Shown here in pieces: positions 23,619-34,405 of a stretch of DNA of 64,000 nt (position 1 is the stretch's first letter; the number at the start of each line of letters is the position of its first letter). Origin of the DNA: Holtermannia corniformis (Eukaryota > Basidiomycota > Tremellomycetes > Holtermanniales); assembly GCA_001599935.1 (NCBI GenBank), contig BCIJ01000001.1:1118277-1182276 (forward strand), written 5' to 3'. Below the pieces are notes generated by a model. That model worked only from the letters and a program-made list of their open reading frames with translations. It made no database searches and had not been told where the DNA came from. The position numbers and the translations under genes were made by a program.

Positions 23619-25578
23619 ATGGGTCAGACCCCATCCAAGCGGCTGCCGCGCACAAAGTCAAAGGAGCTCGCTCAGGCCGACAGCAACGACCTCTCGACAA
23701 AGCTCTCAAACCGGAGCAGCACCTACTCGCAGAATCCGACTTTACCGGTCGACGTCGGTACACCAAAGGCCCGTGCAGTCGCAGGCGGGAGGAAGAGCGG
23801 GAGCGTGTCGAGTGTCGCAGGCTCGGTCGGTGAGGATGCGACGAGTGCAGGTGGTCCCGGTCCCGGTCCGGCCACGACATCGGGTGCTGGGCCGCCAGAG
23901 ACACCGTCGAGCTTGAACGTGCCGCAAGCACCTTCCATCCCGACGACGCAGACCATCCTCGCATCCACTCCCAACACTCTTGGCGGCTCACTCAAATCGT
24001 CACTGATGGGCACCTCGCCACCTCCTTCATCCACCCTGACCCAAAGCACGTCCAACACTTCACCACCCCTCGGCTCATCACCCTACCCAACATCCCCACT
24101 CAACCCAGGCGGCAGCGGATCCTCAAAGGACACGGCGTCCTCTCCATCCACCGGCGGTCTTACGCGCACCCTCGATATTGACAACATGATCGGTCGACTG
24201 CTCGAAGCAGGCTACTCTGGTAAAGTCACGAAGAGCCCGCCGCTCAAGAATGCAGAGATTGCAGCCGTGTGCGCTGCCGCGCGCGAGGTCTTTCTCTCAC
24301 AGCCGACTCTGATCGAGCTCAGCCCGCCCGTCAAGATTGTGGGTGATGTCCATGGACAGGTCGGTGCACCGCGACGCTGCCAAACAGCACTGATCCCAGC
24401 AGTATGTCGACTTGATCCGGCTGTTTGAAATGTGCGGCTTCCCACCGCAAGCAAACTACCTCTTCCTCGGCGACTATGTCGACCGCGGCAAGCAGAGTCT
24501 CGAGACGATCCTGCTGCTGCTCTGCTACAAGATCAAGTTTCCCGAAAACTTTTTCCTGCTCCGAGGCAACCACGAGTGCGCCAATGTGACGCGAGGTCCG
24601 TACTATTTGACTTGGGTCTGCAGTGCTGACACGCCCAGTCTATGGATTCTACGACGAATGCAAGCGACGGACAAACATCAAGACGTGGAAGACGTTTATC
24701 GACGTGTTCAACACGCTCCCGATCGCCTCGATCGTGGCCAGCAAGATCTTTTGCGTCCATGGCGGGCTCAGCCCGAGTTTGACTTCGATGGATGACATTC
24801 GACGGATCCAGCGGCCGACCGGTGGGTATTGCGCAGATCCGGAACCAGCGCTGACATGGCGCAGACGTGCCCGATTACGGTCTGCTGAACGACCTCGTAT
24901 GGTCGGATCCATCGGATACCGCGCTCGACTGGGAGGACAATGAGCGCGGCGTGAGCTACTGCTACGGCAAGAGCGTCATCAATGCCTTCCTTGCGACGCA
25001 TGTAGGTCGCCCTGTCTGCGGTGCAGTACGAGGCTGATGCCTGCGCCAGGACATGGACCTCATCTGTCGCGCTCACATGGTCGTTGAGGACGGCTACGAG
25101 TTCTACAACGATCGAACGCTCGTTACCGTCTTTTCGGCTCCAAAGTGAGTCATTGTCGTTGCCGCCGCATGATCCGGCTGATGGTTTGCAGTTATTGTGG
25201 CGTACGTCATTGTGACAGCAGTGGGTGGCTCAGGTACTGACTTGCTCTTCTTGCTTGCTCGTGCAGGAATTCGATGTGAGTGTGTGGGTATGTACCGGCA
25301 TAGCTGACGGTTGGTAGAACTTTGCGGCTGTCATGTCCGTGTCGGAGGATCTGCTGTGCTCGTTTGAGCTGCTCAAGGTGCGTTGACGGCTGGAGCGCAG
25401 GAGCGGTCCTGATGTCACGTATAGCCTCTCGATGGTGCAGCGCTGAAAAAGGAAATGACAAAGGCCAAGCGGAAGAGGTCTGTCCCTTGTGTCGTTCTCG
25501 AGTACAGCATTGACGATCCTCAGCCTGCAAAACCACCAATCGCCTCCCAACAGCTCTCAGATTGCGCAAAGCTTTTGA
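23619..25578 (+). CDS. PPZ1: PPZ-type serine/threonine protein phosphatase
   Basis: PP1-family phosphatase; the fungal PPZ group controls cation homeostasis. The N-terminus [17 protein letters not shown] has Gly2, the usual N-myristoylation context. It leads a Ser/Pro/Gly-rich extension of about 190 residues, which separates PPZ from ordinary PP1. Catalytic core: [30 protein letters not shown] (GDxHG), [11 protein letters not shown] (GDxVDRG), [11 protein letters not shown] (RGNHE), [29 protein letters not shown] and SAPNYCGEFDN. Seven or more introns, including two adjacent micro-exons. After KEMTKAKRK a 46-base intron (donor gtctgtcc) leads to [18 protein letters not shown] and stop; unspliced read-through would give a different tail, so the last exon is less certain. 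Confidence 0.92.
25192..25201 (+). other. PPZ1: 10-nt micro-exon of PPZ
   Basis: TTATTGTGGC between acceptor ...ggtttgcag and donor gtacgtca. Completes N-Y-C-G of the PP1-family SAPNYCGEFDN motif. Read-through meets TGA in frame. Confidence 0.87.
25267..25275 (+). other. PPZ1: 9-nt micro-exon of PPZ
   Basis: GAATTCGAT between acceptor ...ctcgtgcag and donor gtgagtgt. Encodes exactly E-F-D, joined in phase to NYCG and NFAAVMSV. Confidence 0.87.
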
Positions 25579-25940
25579 TCAAACCGCCTGCATCATCTCA
25601 CCACTGGTTCCGTTCCGTGTCTGCTCCGCGCCTACCGAGTTTTATGCTGCGTTCGTTGTTCTCCCGGGTTGTCTTGTACGATGAAATGGTATTGCCGTTC
25701 TGTCCACCGCGAAGATTCGGTTTTCCTCGGCGGCGTAAACTCACAACGGTAGCCGCACTCAAAGGTGACAGCTTGAACGGGTTGACCGGTTCAACTCAAC
25801 GCGACGGACACTACAAAGCATCAACCCTTGCTCTCAGAGAGCTCCACTGGCAGTCAGAGACTACTGCCCCCCCCCTTGAAACCTTAGCCGTCGATCCTCC
25901 AACGTTAGACCACATCCGGTCCCGCCCAATCACCGTCACC
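25579..25940. other. Upstream region of KGD1
   Basis: No gene supported. Contains a run of nine C at 25867-25875 in the probable leader, about 65 bases before the ATG. Confidence 0.35.
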
Positions 25941-28900
25941 ATGTTCCGAAGGGTGACATTGACCGCGTCGGCCTCGCTCCGTGCGCGCGCCAGTCGGTCA
26001 CAGCTCGCGCTCAAGGCGGTCTCGGCGCGCTCGTACGCGTCAGAAACAGACTTGGCGCCGAGCAAGAATGATTTGTTTGCAAACGGGACAAACTCGTACT
26101 ATGCGGAAGAGTGCGTGCAGAGATAGCGTGCTTTCGAAGATGAATGGGAAGCTGATGATGTACTCTAGGATGTACCGACATTGGAAGCAGGTCTGTTCTG
26201 GACCGACGGAGATGGGATCGAGCACTGACGTAGGGAACTCAGGACCCCAAGTCGGTTCATGTCTCGTGGGCGACCTACTTTGCGGGTCTTGATCAGGGGA
26301 TCCCGTCTTCACAGGCTTTCCAGCCTGTCCCTGGAGTTCTTAGCGGCGTGCCATTGCCTGCTGACGGCTCGCCATCGATGACGTTGGCCGGCGGTGACAG
26401 CGTCACGGACCATTTGAAGGTATGCAGCTGCGTCCTCATGCACGTATCGGCTAAGACTCTCAGGTCCAACTCCTGGTACGCGCGTACCAGGTCCGCGGCC
26501 ACCACGTTGCCAACCTCGACCCGCTTGGGATCAGCCAGGCCGACCTTGACAAGAAGACACCGCCAGAGCTCGAGCTCAGCCATTATGGCTGGACTGAAAA
26601 GGACCTCGACAAGGAGTTCAAGCTCGGTTCAGGCATCTTGCCCCGTTTCGTCGGTCATGTCAAGGATGACAAGATGACGCTCCGGGAGATCATCAAGGAG
26701 CTCAAGCGCATGTACTGTGCGTTCATGTGGTGTCAAGCACCGAGCTGACCAAGCAGGCTCGTCGATCGGCATCCAATACGTCCACATTACCGACCGTGGC
26801 CAGTGCGACTGGATCCGTGAGCGCGTCGAGATCCCATCGCAATGGGACTACTCGACCGAGGAGAAGCGCATGATCCTCGACCGCACAATGTGGTCCGAGC
26901 TCTTTGAGAAGTTTATCGCTTCAAAGTACCCCAACGAGAAGCGTTTCGGTCTCGAGGGTTGCGAGTCGCTCATCCCCGGCATGAAGGCTTTGATCGACCG
27001 TTCGGTCGACGCGGGTGTAAAGTCGATCGTCATGGGTATGCCTCACCGTGGGCGTCTCAACGTGCTCGGCAACGTCATCCGCAAGCCGATCGAGGCTATC
27101 CTCAACGAGTTTTCTGGCAACGCCGACGCCCAGGACTCGGCCGGTGGTGATGTAAAGTACCACTTGGGCGCAAACTACGTTCGCCCGACTCCTAGCGGCA
27201 AAAAGGTCTCACTCTCGCTCGTCGCCAACCCGTCGCACTTGGAAGCCGAGGACCCGGTCGTGCTCGGCAAGACGCGTGCCATTCAGCACTTCGAAGGCGA
27301 CGAGGGGTCCGGTGGCAGCGCAATGGGCGTCCTCCTCCACGGTGACGCTGCGTTTGCCGGCCAGGGTGTCGTCTACGAGACGATGGGCATGCACAGCCTG
27401 CCCAACTATGGCACCGGCGGCACCGTCCACCTGATTGTCAACAACCAGATCGGGTTCACGACCGACCCGCGCTTTGCGCGCTCGACTCCGTACTGCTCCG
27501 ACATTGCCAAGTCGATCGACGCTCCCATCTTCCACGTCAACGGCGACAATGTCGAGGCCGTCAACTTTGTATGCACGCTCGCGGCCGAGTGGCGCGCAAA
27601 GTACAAAAAGGACGTTGTCGTTGACATTGTCTGCTACCGTCGCTACGGCCACAACGAGACCGATCAACCGTCGTTCACGCAGCCGACCATGTACAAGGCG
27701 ATCCAGAAACAGCCGACTGTGCTCGCGATCTACACCGACCGCTTGATCAAGGAGAAGACGTTTACCGAAAAGGAGATTGACGAGCACAAGCAGTGGGTCT
27801 GGGGTATGCTTGAAAAGGCGGCCGATGCCGCCAAGGAGTACAAGCCGTCCCCCAAGGAGTGGCTCTCGTCCTCTTGGGATGGGTTCCCGACCCCCAAGGA
27901 GCTGGCCGAGAACATTCTGCCCCACCACCCGACCGGTACCGACGAGGCGGTGCTCAAAAAGGTCGGCGAGGTCGTCTCCTCGTTCCCAGAGGGCTTCACC
28001 CCTCACAAGAACTTGGCCCGGATCCTCGCCAACCGCGGCAAGACGGTCGCCGAGGGCAAGAACATTGACTGGTCCACCGCCGAGGCGCTCGCCATCGGTT
28101 CGCTCGCCGTCGAGGGCACCCACGTCCGTATCTCGGGTCAGGATGTCGAACGCGGTACGTTTTCGCAGCGTCACGCCGTCGTGCACGATCAGGAAAACGA
28201 GAACCAATATATCCCGCTCAAGCATATTGGTCCCGAGCAGGGCACGTTCACCGTCTGCAACTCGCACCTGTCAGAGTTCGGTACCCTTGGCTTTGAGCTC
28301 GGCTACTCGCTCGTCTCGCCAAACTCGTTGACAATGTGGGAGGCTCAGTTTGGTGACTTTGCGTCAGTCTCGCGTGTGACGGTCTGAGGGCTAGGCTGAC
28401 ATCGGCAGGAACAACGCGCAGTGTATCATCGACCAGTTCCTTGCCGCCGGTGAGCGCAAGTGGCTTCAGCGTAGCGGCATCGTCCTCTCGTTGCCGCACG
28501 GCTACGACGGCCAGGGTCCCGAGCACTCGTCGGGCCGTCTCGAGCGTTTCCTCCAGCTCACCGACGACGACCCACGCGTGTTCCCGCCACCCGAGAAGCT
28601 CGACCGGCAGCACCAGGACTGCAACATGCAGATCGTCTACCCCACCACCCCTGCCAACTACTTCCACGTCCTTCGTCGCCAGAACAAGCGCGAGTTCCGG
28701 AAACCTGTATGTCGAGCATCAGCAATGAACGCTCAAGCTGACATTGCACAGCTCATCGTCTTCTTCTCAAAGTCCCTTCTTCGTCACCCTCTTGCTCGAT
28801 CCAACCTTGAGGAGATGACGGGCGAGACGCACTTTGAGCGCTACTTGCCAGAGGTACACCCTGAATCTCTGGTAGAACCCGAGAAGATCCGGAAACACAT

Positions 28901-29344
28901 CTTGTGTTCCGGTCAGGTCTACTACCAGCTCTTGAAGGAGCGTGAGGACAAGGGCATCAACGACGTGGCCATCTCGCGCGTCGAGCAGCTCTCGCCTTTG
29001 CCATATGAGCTCGTGAGTGGGCGTCACCGCTCTAATCAAAGCTGACAATTGCAGATCACCCCTCACCTTGACAAGTACCCCAACGCCGAGCTCACCTGGT
29101 GCCAAGAAGAGGTGAGTAGTACTGAAACGTCCTGCGACCTGGCCCTGACCACGCGCAGCCCTTGAACAACGGCGCCTGGACCTACGTGCAGCCGCGTCTC
29201 ATCACCGCGCTCAAGGAGACTGAACACCACAAGCACCGCGTACCCTCGTATGCTGGCCGCAACCCAACAAGTTCGGTTGCCACCGGTAGCAAGGCAGCGC
29301 ACAAGGCGGAGCTTGAGCTCATCAACCGCATGGCGTTCGAGTAG
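25941..29344 (+). CDS. KGD1: 2-oxoglutarate dehydrogenase E1 component
   Basis: Thiamine-diphosphate-dependent E1 of the mitochondrial 2-oxoglutarate dehydrogenase complex (TCA cycle). A presequence [20 protein letters not shown] is followed by [20 protein letters not shown] and [17 protein letters not shown]. Core motifs: [59 protein letters not shown] and [14 protein letters not shown]. The transketolase-like pyrimidine domain contains [16 protein letters not shown] and [20 protein letters not shown], and the C-terminal domain ends [13 protein letters not shown]. Full length for the family. At least eight introns, with one unusually long uninterrupted exon (about 26760-28370). One 22-nt exon at 26169-26190. 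Confidence 0.96.
26169..26190 (+). other. KGD1: 22-nt exon of KGD1
   Basis: Lies between acceptor ...tactctag and donor gtctgttc. Encodes the join E-M-Y-R-H-W-K-Q before DPKSVH, matching the family N-terminus. Confidence 0.75.
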
Positions 29345-29414
29345 GCGACACGAGAGCATTTGTACACTAGCTTGCAATGCACCCATACCATCTTTGCGTC
29401 AATCCGATACAATA

Positions 29415-32001
29415 TCACACGTAGCCCTCATACTGCTGTCCCAGACCTTCACGCTCCATCGCTGCCTCTTCTCGTTTCCGTGCTAGACCACGCCAAAGGC
29501 TAGCTCTTTGCGATTTTTGCGGTGTAGGGCTGACACTGCCGTCGCTTTTGCCAGAGCCTCGCCAGAATCCGCGCGACCACCGCTTGCTGTCTTTGCCTGG
29601 TGAGGTCATCTGGGTGTAGTCACCCCTAGCGTCCTGGACTGCGCGCAATCGCTCTGGCATGCCTAGAGGTCGACCTGGCTCGGGCTCGGGTGGCACCCAG
29701 TCGGCAGGGGGCGGTCGTGCATTGGGATGATACAGTGCTACCTGCGCCGCCGAAGGCTGCTCGTACGTCTGCGCAGCGTAGTGCTCTTGTCGCGGCTGTT
29801 CGCTCGAGGTATAGCCTCGTGAAGAGTACGGCGTAGGTGGATCGTACGCCTCAACCTGGCCAAAGCGAACCTTGCTATTCGGATTGCCAGAAGTGCCTTC
29901 TTGCCAGCCAAGCTCTGGCGCGGGCTGCTGTTGCCACTGGGGCTGCATGTGATTTGGCCGCCGGAAAAAGTTGCCAAAGAAGCCATTGCCGCCCGGTTGC
30001 GGGAATCCACCTGCCGGATGCATGTACTGCCCGTGCATTGGCGGCGGTACGAGTGGGGGCATACCCATACCCATTCCCATTCCCATACGAGGGCCTGGCA
30101 TTGGTGGTGGCATGCCGCCCATGGGCGGCTGGTACATTGGAGGTGGCATTCCCATGCCCATGGTCATAGGAGGCGGAGGCCCCATCATACCTGGCATCGG
30201 CACGGGGGCCATCATAGGCGGTGGCGGTGGCGGTAGCGTGCTAGCCACGAAAGCCGCGTTGACCTGCGCCTGGTGCTGCCTCCGGATCGTTCGGTAATAG
30301 AAGGATTGGAACGTGTTGTAGTTGCGCGAATAGCAAGCCAGGAAGAGAATGATGAGAACGCCGAGGATGGAACCGATGACTGCCTGGGTCAGCTCCGCTC
30401 AAAGGAAGGCGAATGACACTGACCTGCGCCAGCGACTTTGCCATTGGCTGAACCGCCGCCGCGGTCAGCACGCGCTACAAAATCGTTGACAGAGTTGGGT
30501 CGGCCAGCGAGGCCGACTTGTTGCTGTGTTGACGAGTAGTACAAAGCTCTGCCGGGTCAGAGCTGTCACAATCGTGACCATGTAACTCACGCATACACTC
30601 CCTGCAGGAAAGGTGTACCCAATCGGACCTGGCCGTCGCTGTCTGGCACCGAGCCGTCGCTCCAAGCAATCAACGAGCCCCAGCAAGTCCGGCCAGCGCG
30701 ATCACGCGCTTGTACCAGCTGGCTCGGTTCGACCTTGTACGAATGCGAGTTGATGCTGATAACCAGTGACATGTTGTAGTCGCACGGGAGATTCTGTCGT
30801 TGTCAGTGAAGCAGACATTTCGAAGCTATACGACGAACCCAACGAGTTGGATCACTGGTGTCTCGCTCGGCTTCCGGTACTGCTTGATAGATCTGCAACG
30901 CTACGTCGTTTGGCACAATGATGCTGTCGTACCCAGGGTCAAGCGATGCCTAGGGTTGATCAGCATGTCTCTACTTGACAGTCGAGTAGTCCAACCTGCA
31001 GCGAAGTGGCTTGCACAACCGTGTTCCCGACTCTAAAGTTGTCCATCCCGATGCCCCAGCCGCCCGAGGATGAGCGGTTCGTGTCGATCCAGTCACTGCA
31101 CAGGATCAGTCTCCACCAACTCAGCTAGATGATCATCAAGCTCACAAGTCACCGTTATATCGACCTTCTGGGACGGCGCCCCAGTGGATCTCACCGGCAC
31201 CGACCGACGCGTCGCGTGAAAATGGAGCAATCTCCATTCCGAGAACATAGTATGCGTCCGACTGGGCTGCCCCGCTGTTGTCCGTGATCGTCCCGGAGAT
31301 TAGTGAGCGAGTTGGCTGGGTCTGAACGCGTCATCAGCAAGATAGACAGGCAACGGGACAGGCGTACCTCGTCAAGCCCGACGCCAAAGTACCCCGCAGT
31401 CCCACCTGGCAAGACATTGCCACCTTCGACATCGTTGACGAACGCAACGGTGTGAGTCTGGTCCACATCACCGCGCGGGTCGTATATGAGCTCGGAGCCA
31501 AACACGGCGTCGAGAGTCAGCAAGTCGGCATTGGCGTTTGATCGTGCAGGTGTCGATAGCGTGTATGCAAGTCCTTGAGTCGTTGCCTGCAACAATCAGC
31601 AAGTCCCGGGGATCACGAGTCCGCGCACCGTCAGGGACGAAGTTGCGCTGGCGTCGAACCTAGCCATTGGTGTGAGTGGACGTGCATGGCGCAGCAAATG
31701 CACAACTCACTGATTGGCGTCGTCGACGCAACCTCCACACTGAGTTGTGGCAACCATAACATACTCGACATTGGTAGCTGAGTGGCGATCAGTCTGCGAC
31801 GAATCAACAGCTAGCAAACGTACTGAATGTCAAGTTGAATTGCTGCTCCGGCGTGCCCAGCCCGACGGACACGACATTTGTGCCTGCACCCGTGCGGTAG
31901 AGGGGGATCTGGGTGTAGTATGTTCCGAGTTTGCTTCGGTCTTGCCCGTAAGCTAAGTCGAGCCGGTTCACCAACCAAAAAAGTAGCCAGAGGGCGAGCA
32001 T
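29415..32001 (-). CDS. Membrane-anchored aspartic-protease-like protein lacking catalytic motif 1
   Basis: Starts with a signal peptide (MLALWLLFWLVNRLDLAYGQ, ATG at 32001). Pepsin-fold landmarks follow: VVSVGLGTPEQQFNLTF, VEYVMVATTQCGGCVDDANQ, FDASATSS, AGYFGVGLDE, GWGIGMDNFRVGN, YDSIIVPNDVALQIYQAV and RLGTPFLQGVYALYYSS. After splicing, the first D-T-G-S site reads T-T-N-V. The second region reads L-D-P-G-Y-D instead of D-T-G-T/S. So at least the first catalytic Asp is missing and proteolysis is doubtful. A single membrane span (VIGSILGVLIILFLACYS) precedes a long cytosolic Pro/Met/Gly-rich tail (PPPPPPMMAPVPMPGMMG, GMGMGMGMPP). Around ten introns. Topology suggests a secretory-pathway or cell-surface receptor-like or scaffold role (inference). 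Confidence 0.78.
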
Positions 32002-32441
32002 GAGAATGCGTTGTGTCGAGGGCCACAAAAGGCTCTGCTGGTGCCGGGCCAACCCATATAATGTGCGAGATGAACGCCGACACCCTAGGTGATGAGTTCC
32101 GTTGGCCCGGAAGCGTCGTCAAGGGGGGCCGTTGACTGCCAGTATGCCTTTGTCCGCCGATGCGGCCAGTTGCTCTCAGCAGAGTCCTTTGGGGTCAGTC
32201 CAAGTCAGCGACCAAGATCAACCTGGTGCCTTTGTCGATTGCAGCGTCTGTGTTTCGTTTGCCTTTGTCAGGGTTGTTAGTAGGCAAAAGTCTCATCTGT
32301 CAGTGACGGTTGTGGGATGCGCGAGGACAATGTCAGCAGCCCACAAAACGGGGTCAGGAGGGATCGGCCGCGTAGGCTAGCGCGTTGCAGTCTTTGTCGT
32401 CGCCAGACTTGGCCTGGGCGTGTTTTCCGGACATTTCCAAG
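32002..32441. other. Divergent upstream region, aspartic-protease-like / PAS genes
   Basis: About 440 bases without a supported gene; both flanking genes read outward from it. Confidence 0.3.
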
Positions 32442-34268
32442 ATGCCGCAGCCACCGCAGCCATTGGCCCGCCCGACGCCGGACCCTGATCAGAACTGCCC
32501 TGTACGCCAGAGATCCCATGGTGACAACCAGTGTTTAGGCTCGACATCTCCAATGCAAGCCCTCGGTGACGACTCGCCCGAACGCGGCATGCGTCTGCCA
32601 GATGATTCAGGCTTCACGGGGCCCAACCTGGACAAGACTTATCGCCAAGCGCGCAAAGCCTTTGTGACCGGCTGCGACTCGTAACTGCGTGTTTGGCCAC
32701 TGCCCAAGAGGTTGGCTCGCTTGATCCGTCCGTGCAGATCCCGGGCCCGACACTCGTGCCGTCACCCGGCGGTTGGACCGCCAAGGCACTCGTCCGTCCA
32801 GGTTTGTGGATCTGCGAGAGGCAGACTGCTGCTCGCACAAGTTTGCGCATTCGTTCAAAGAGCGAGTGCGCTCAATCATGGCCCATTGGCGGGTTCAGCG
32901 GCACACCGAAGATGACGCCGTAGGCTTGTCCGCGATCTGGATCACCTCCACCACAGCCGAGGTCAGTCAGGAGCTCGGACCAAGTTGCGGCTATTGACGG
33001 TGTATAGGCCCCGTATGTCTTTCTCTCAGACTCGATTCAAGATATTCTGGGTGGGCTTTTAGATGAGTCTCGACGAGCTGTGCTCACACAATCTCAGGGT
33101 ACGAGCCGTCCGAGCTCGTGCACCGATCGTGCTATCTCATCTTTCATCCCGACGAGATTGCACGAATTCGGGAAATGCACTAGTGAGTGAGCGGCCGTTT
33201 CGAAGGAATCTGCTCGCTGCTGACAGAACACAGTCAGTCCATGTTCCATGACAAGGTCGCTTGCATAGCCTACATGCGCCTGTTGGCCAGCGACGGTCAA
33301 TACGTCGACTGTGCCGTCGAATTGTGTGTCCTTAAGCGGACTTGTCCTAATAGCTGATAAAACCACCAGTCACATTGTGCACGACCTCATTATCGGCAGC
33401 ATCACGCGCGCTGTAGATGGCCCGATGGCAATACGTATGTAGACTTGCAGACTGATCTGCTAGAGTTGACCCAGTCAGTACGTGCCGCGACAGCTCAAGA
33501 GGTCATTGAAGTCTCGCCGAGCTTTGCTGGCCGCTTCGAACTCCGCGTGAGTAGCATCAGCCTTGCTGTTGAACATCGGACCCAAGCTGACGTTGTGTCG
33601 ATAGAAATGGTCGACAACACCAGTACGGCATCCACGGTCGTCGGCAACATCATCTCCTGTTCCGCAATCCTCCTCTCCACCTCCATCGGCGAGTCCGCCA
33701 AATCGCCAAGCTGTCTCGACAACGACCGTGATCGACCCTCACTATGCGGCCGCATACGATGCGATCCCCACCCCGTCCCCGCGAAGCTGCTTCATCCTTG
33801 ATCGGTTCAGTAATTCAAGTCGAGTCGTCTTTGCGTCCAACGATGTGCTCGTCTCGCGTCAAGCAGTAGGTTGCTTGACTCATTTGGTGTCTGTATGCTG
33901 ATGCGCTCACTCAGGTGCAGGATCAGTCATTCTACTCATTTGTGAGGCCACGAGACCGACCAAAAGTCCGATCATGGATCGACTCGGCCAAGAGCTGGTC
34001 GCCGATCCGCGTCAACGACAAGGCCGGTGGCGGTTTCGGGTACACAAGCTTTAGTATACTCACAGTCAGTCTGGACCCAGTGACTGCTCGCACACTGCTG
34101 ACAAGGAAGATCCCCGACACGTCGTGGGACGGCGATAACCCGCTAGGAACGGAAGAGTCCGAGGCCCGGCGTCCAGGCCAAGAGCTGACCCCGGTCGAAG
34201 GCATCTTCACCGCCTATTCTGACGGGCTTCTGTGCGTTATGCGCAGAGCCGAGGAATTGTATCATTAG
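32442..34268 (+). CDS. PAS-domain protein
   Basis: Sensor or regulatory protein. PAS 1 is clear: GLSAIWITSTTAE, APYVFLSDSIQDILG, GYEPSELVHRSCYLIFHPDE, IARIREMH (about 32930-33185), followed by MFHDKVACIAYMRLLASDGQ, YVDCAVEF and VHDLIIGSITRAV. A second PAS-like segment is SCFILDRFSNSSRVVFASND, then FYSFVRPRDRPKVRSWIDSA (about 33780-34060). The tail is ELTPVEGIFTAYSDGLLCVM, RRAEELYH, stop. No GATA zinc finger, histidine kinase or LOV cysteine motif (GRNCRFLQ type) seen. At least eight introns. The 5' exon (MPQPPQPLARPTPDPDQNCP) is plausible, but its join to the FVDLREADCCSHKFAH exon is unresolved. Confidence 0.7.
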
Positions 34269-34300
34269 TAGATCAAGTAGATCAAGCAGATCAAGTAGAT
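34269..34300. repeat. 9-bp tandem repeat
   Basis: TAGATCAAG repeated about 3.5 times with one T-to-C change. It begins directly after the PAS gene stop codon, in the short convergent 3' region. Confidence 0.85.
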
Positions 34301-34405
34301 GCGTGTACGTGTACTAGATTACAGCGCGAATGGACAGTGGAGACGGATGCATCGATGCATACAATGTACTATGGTGCTGGGATTGTCTATGTAGTCTGCC
34401 GAATA

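Noticed and set aside
27209..28267. Long antisense ORF (352 codons) inside KGD1
   Set aside because: Mirror frame of a strongly codon-biased, GC-rich exon; no domain, and the sense strand encodes a conserved enzyme.
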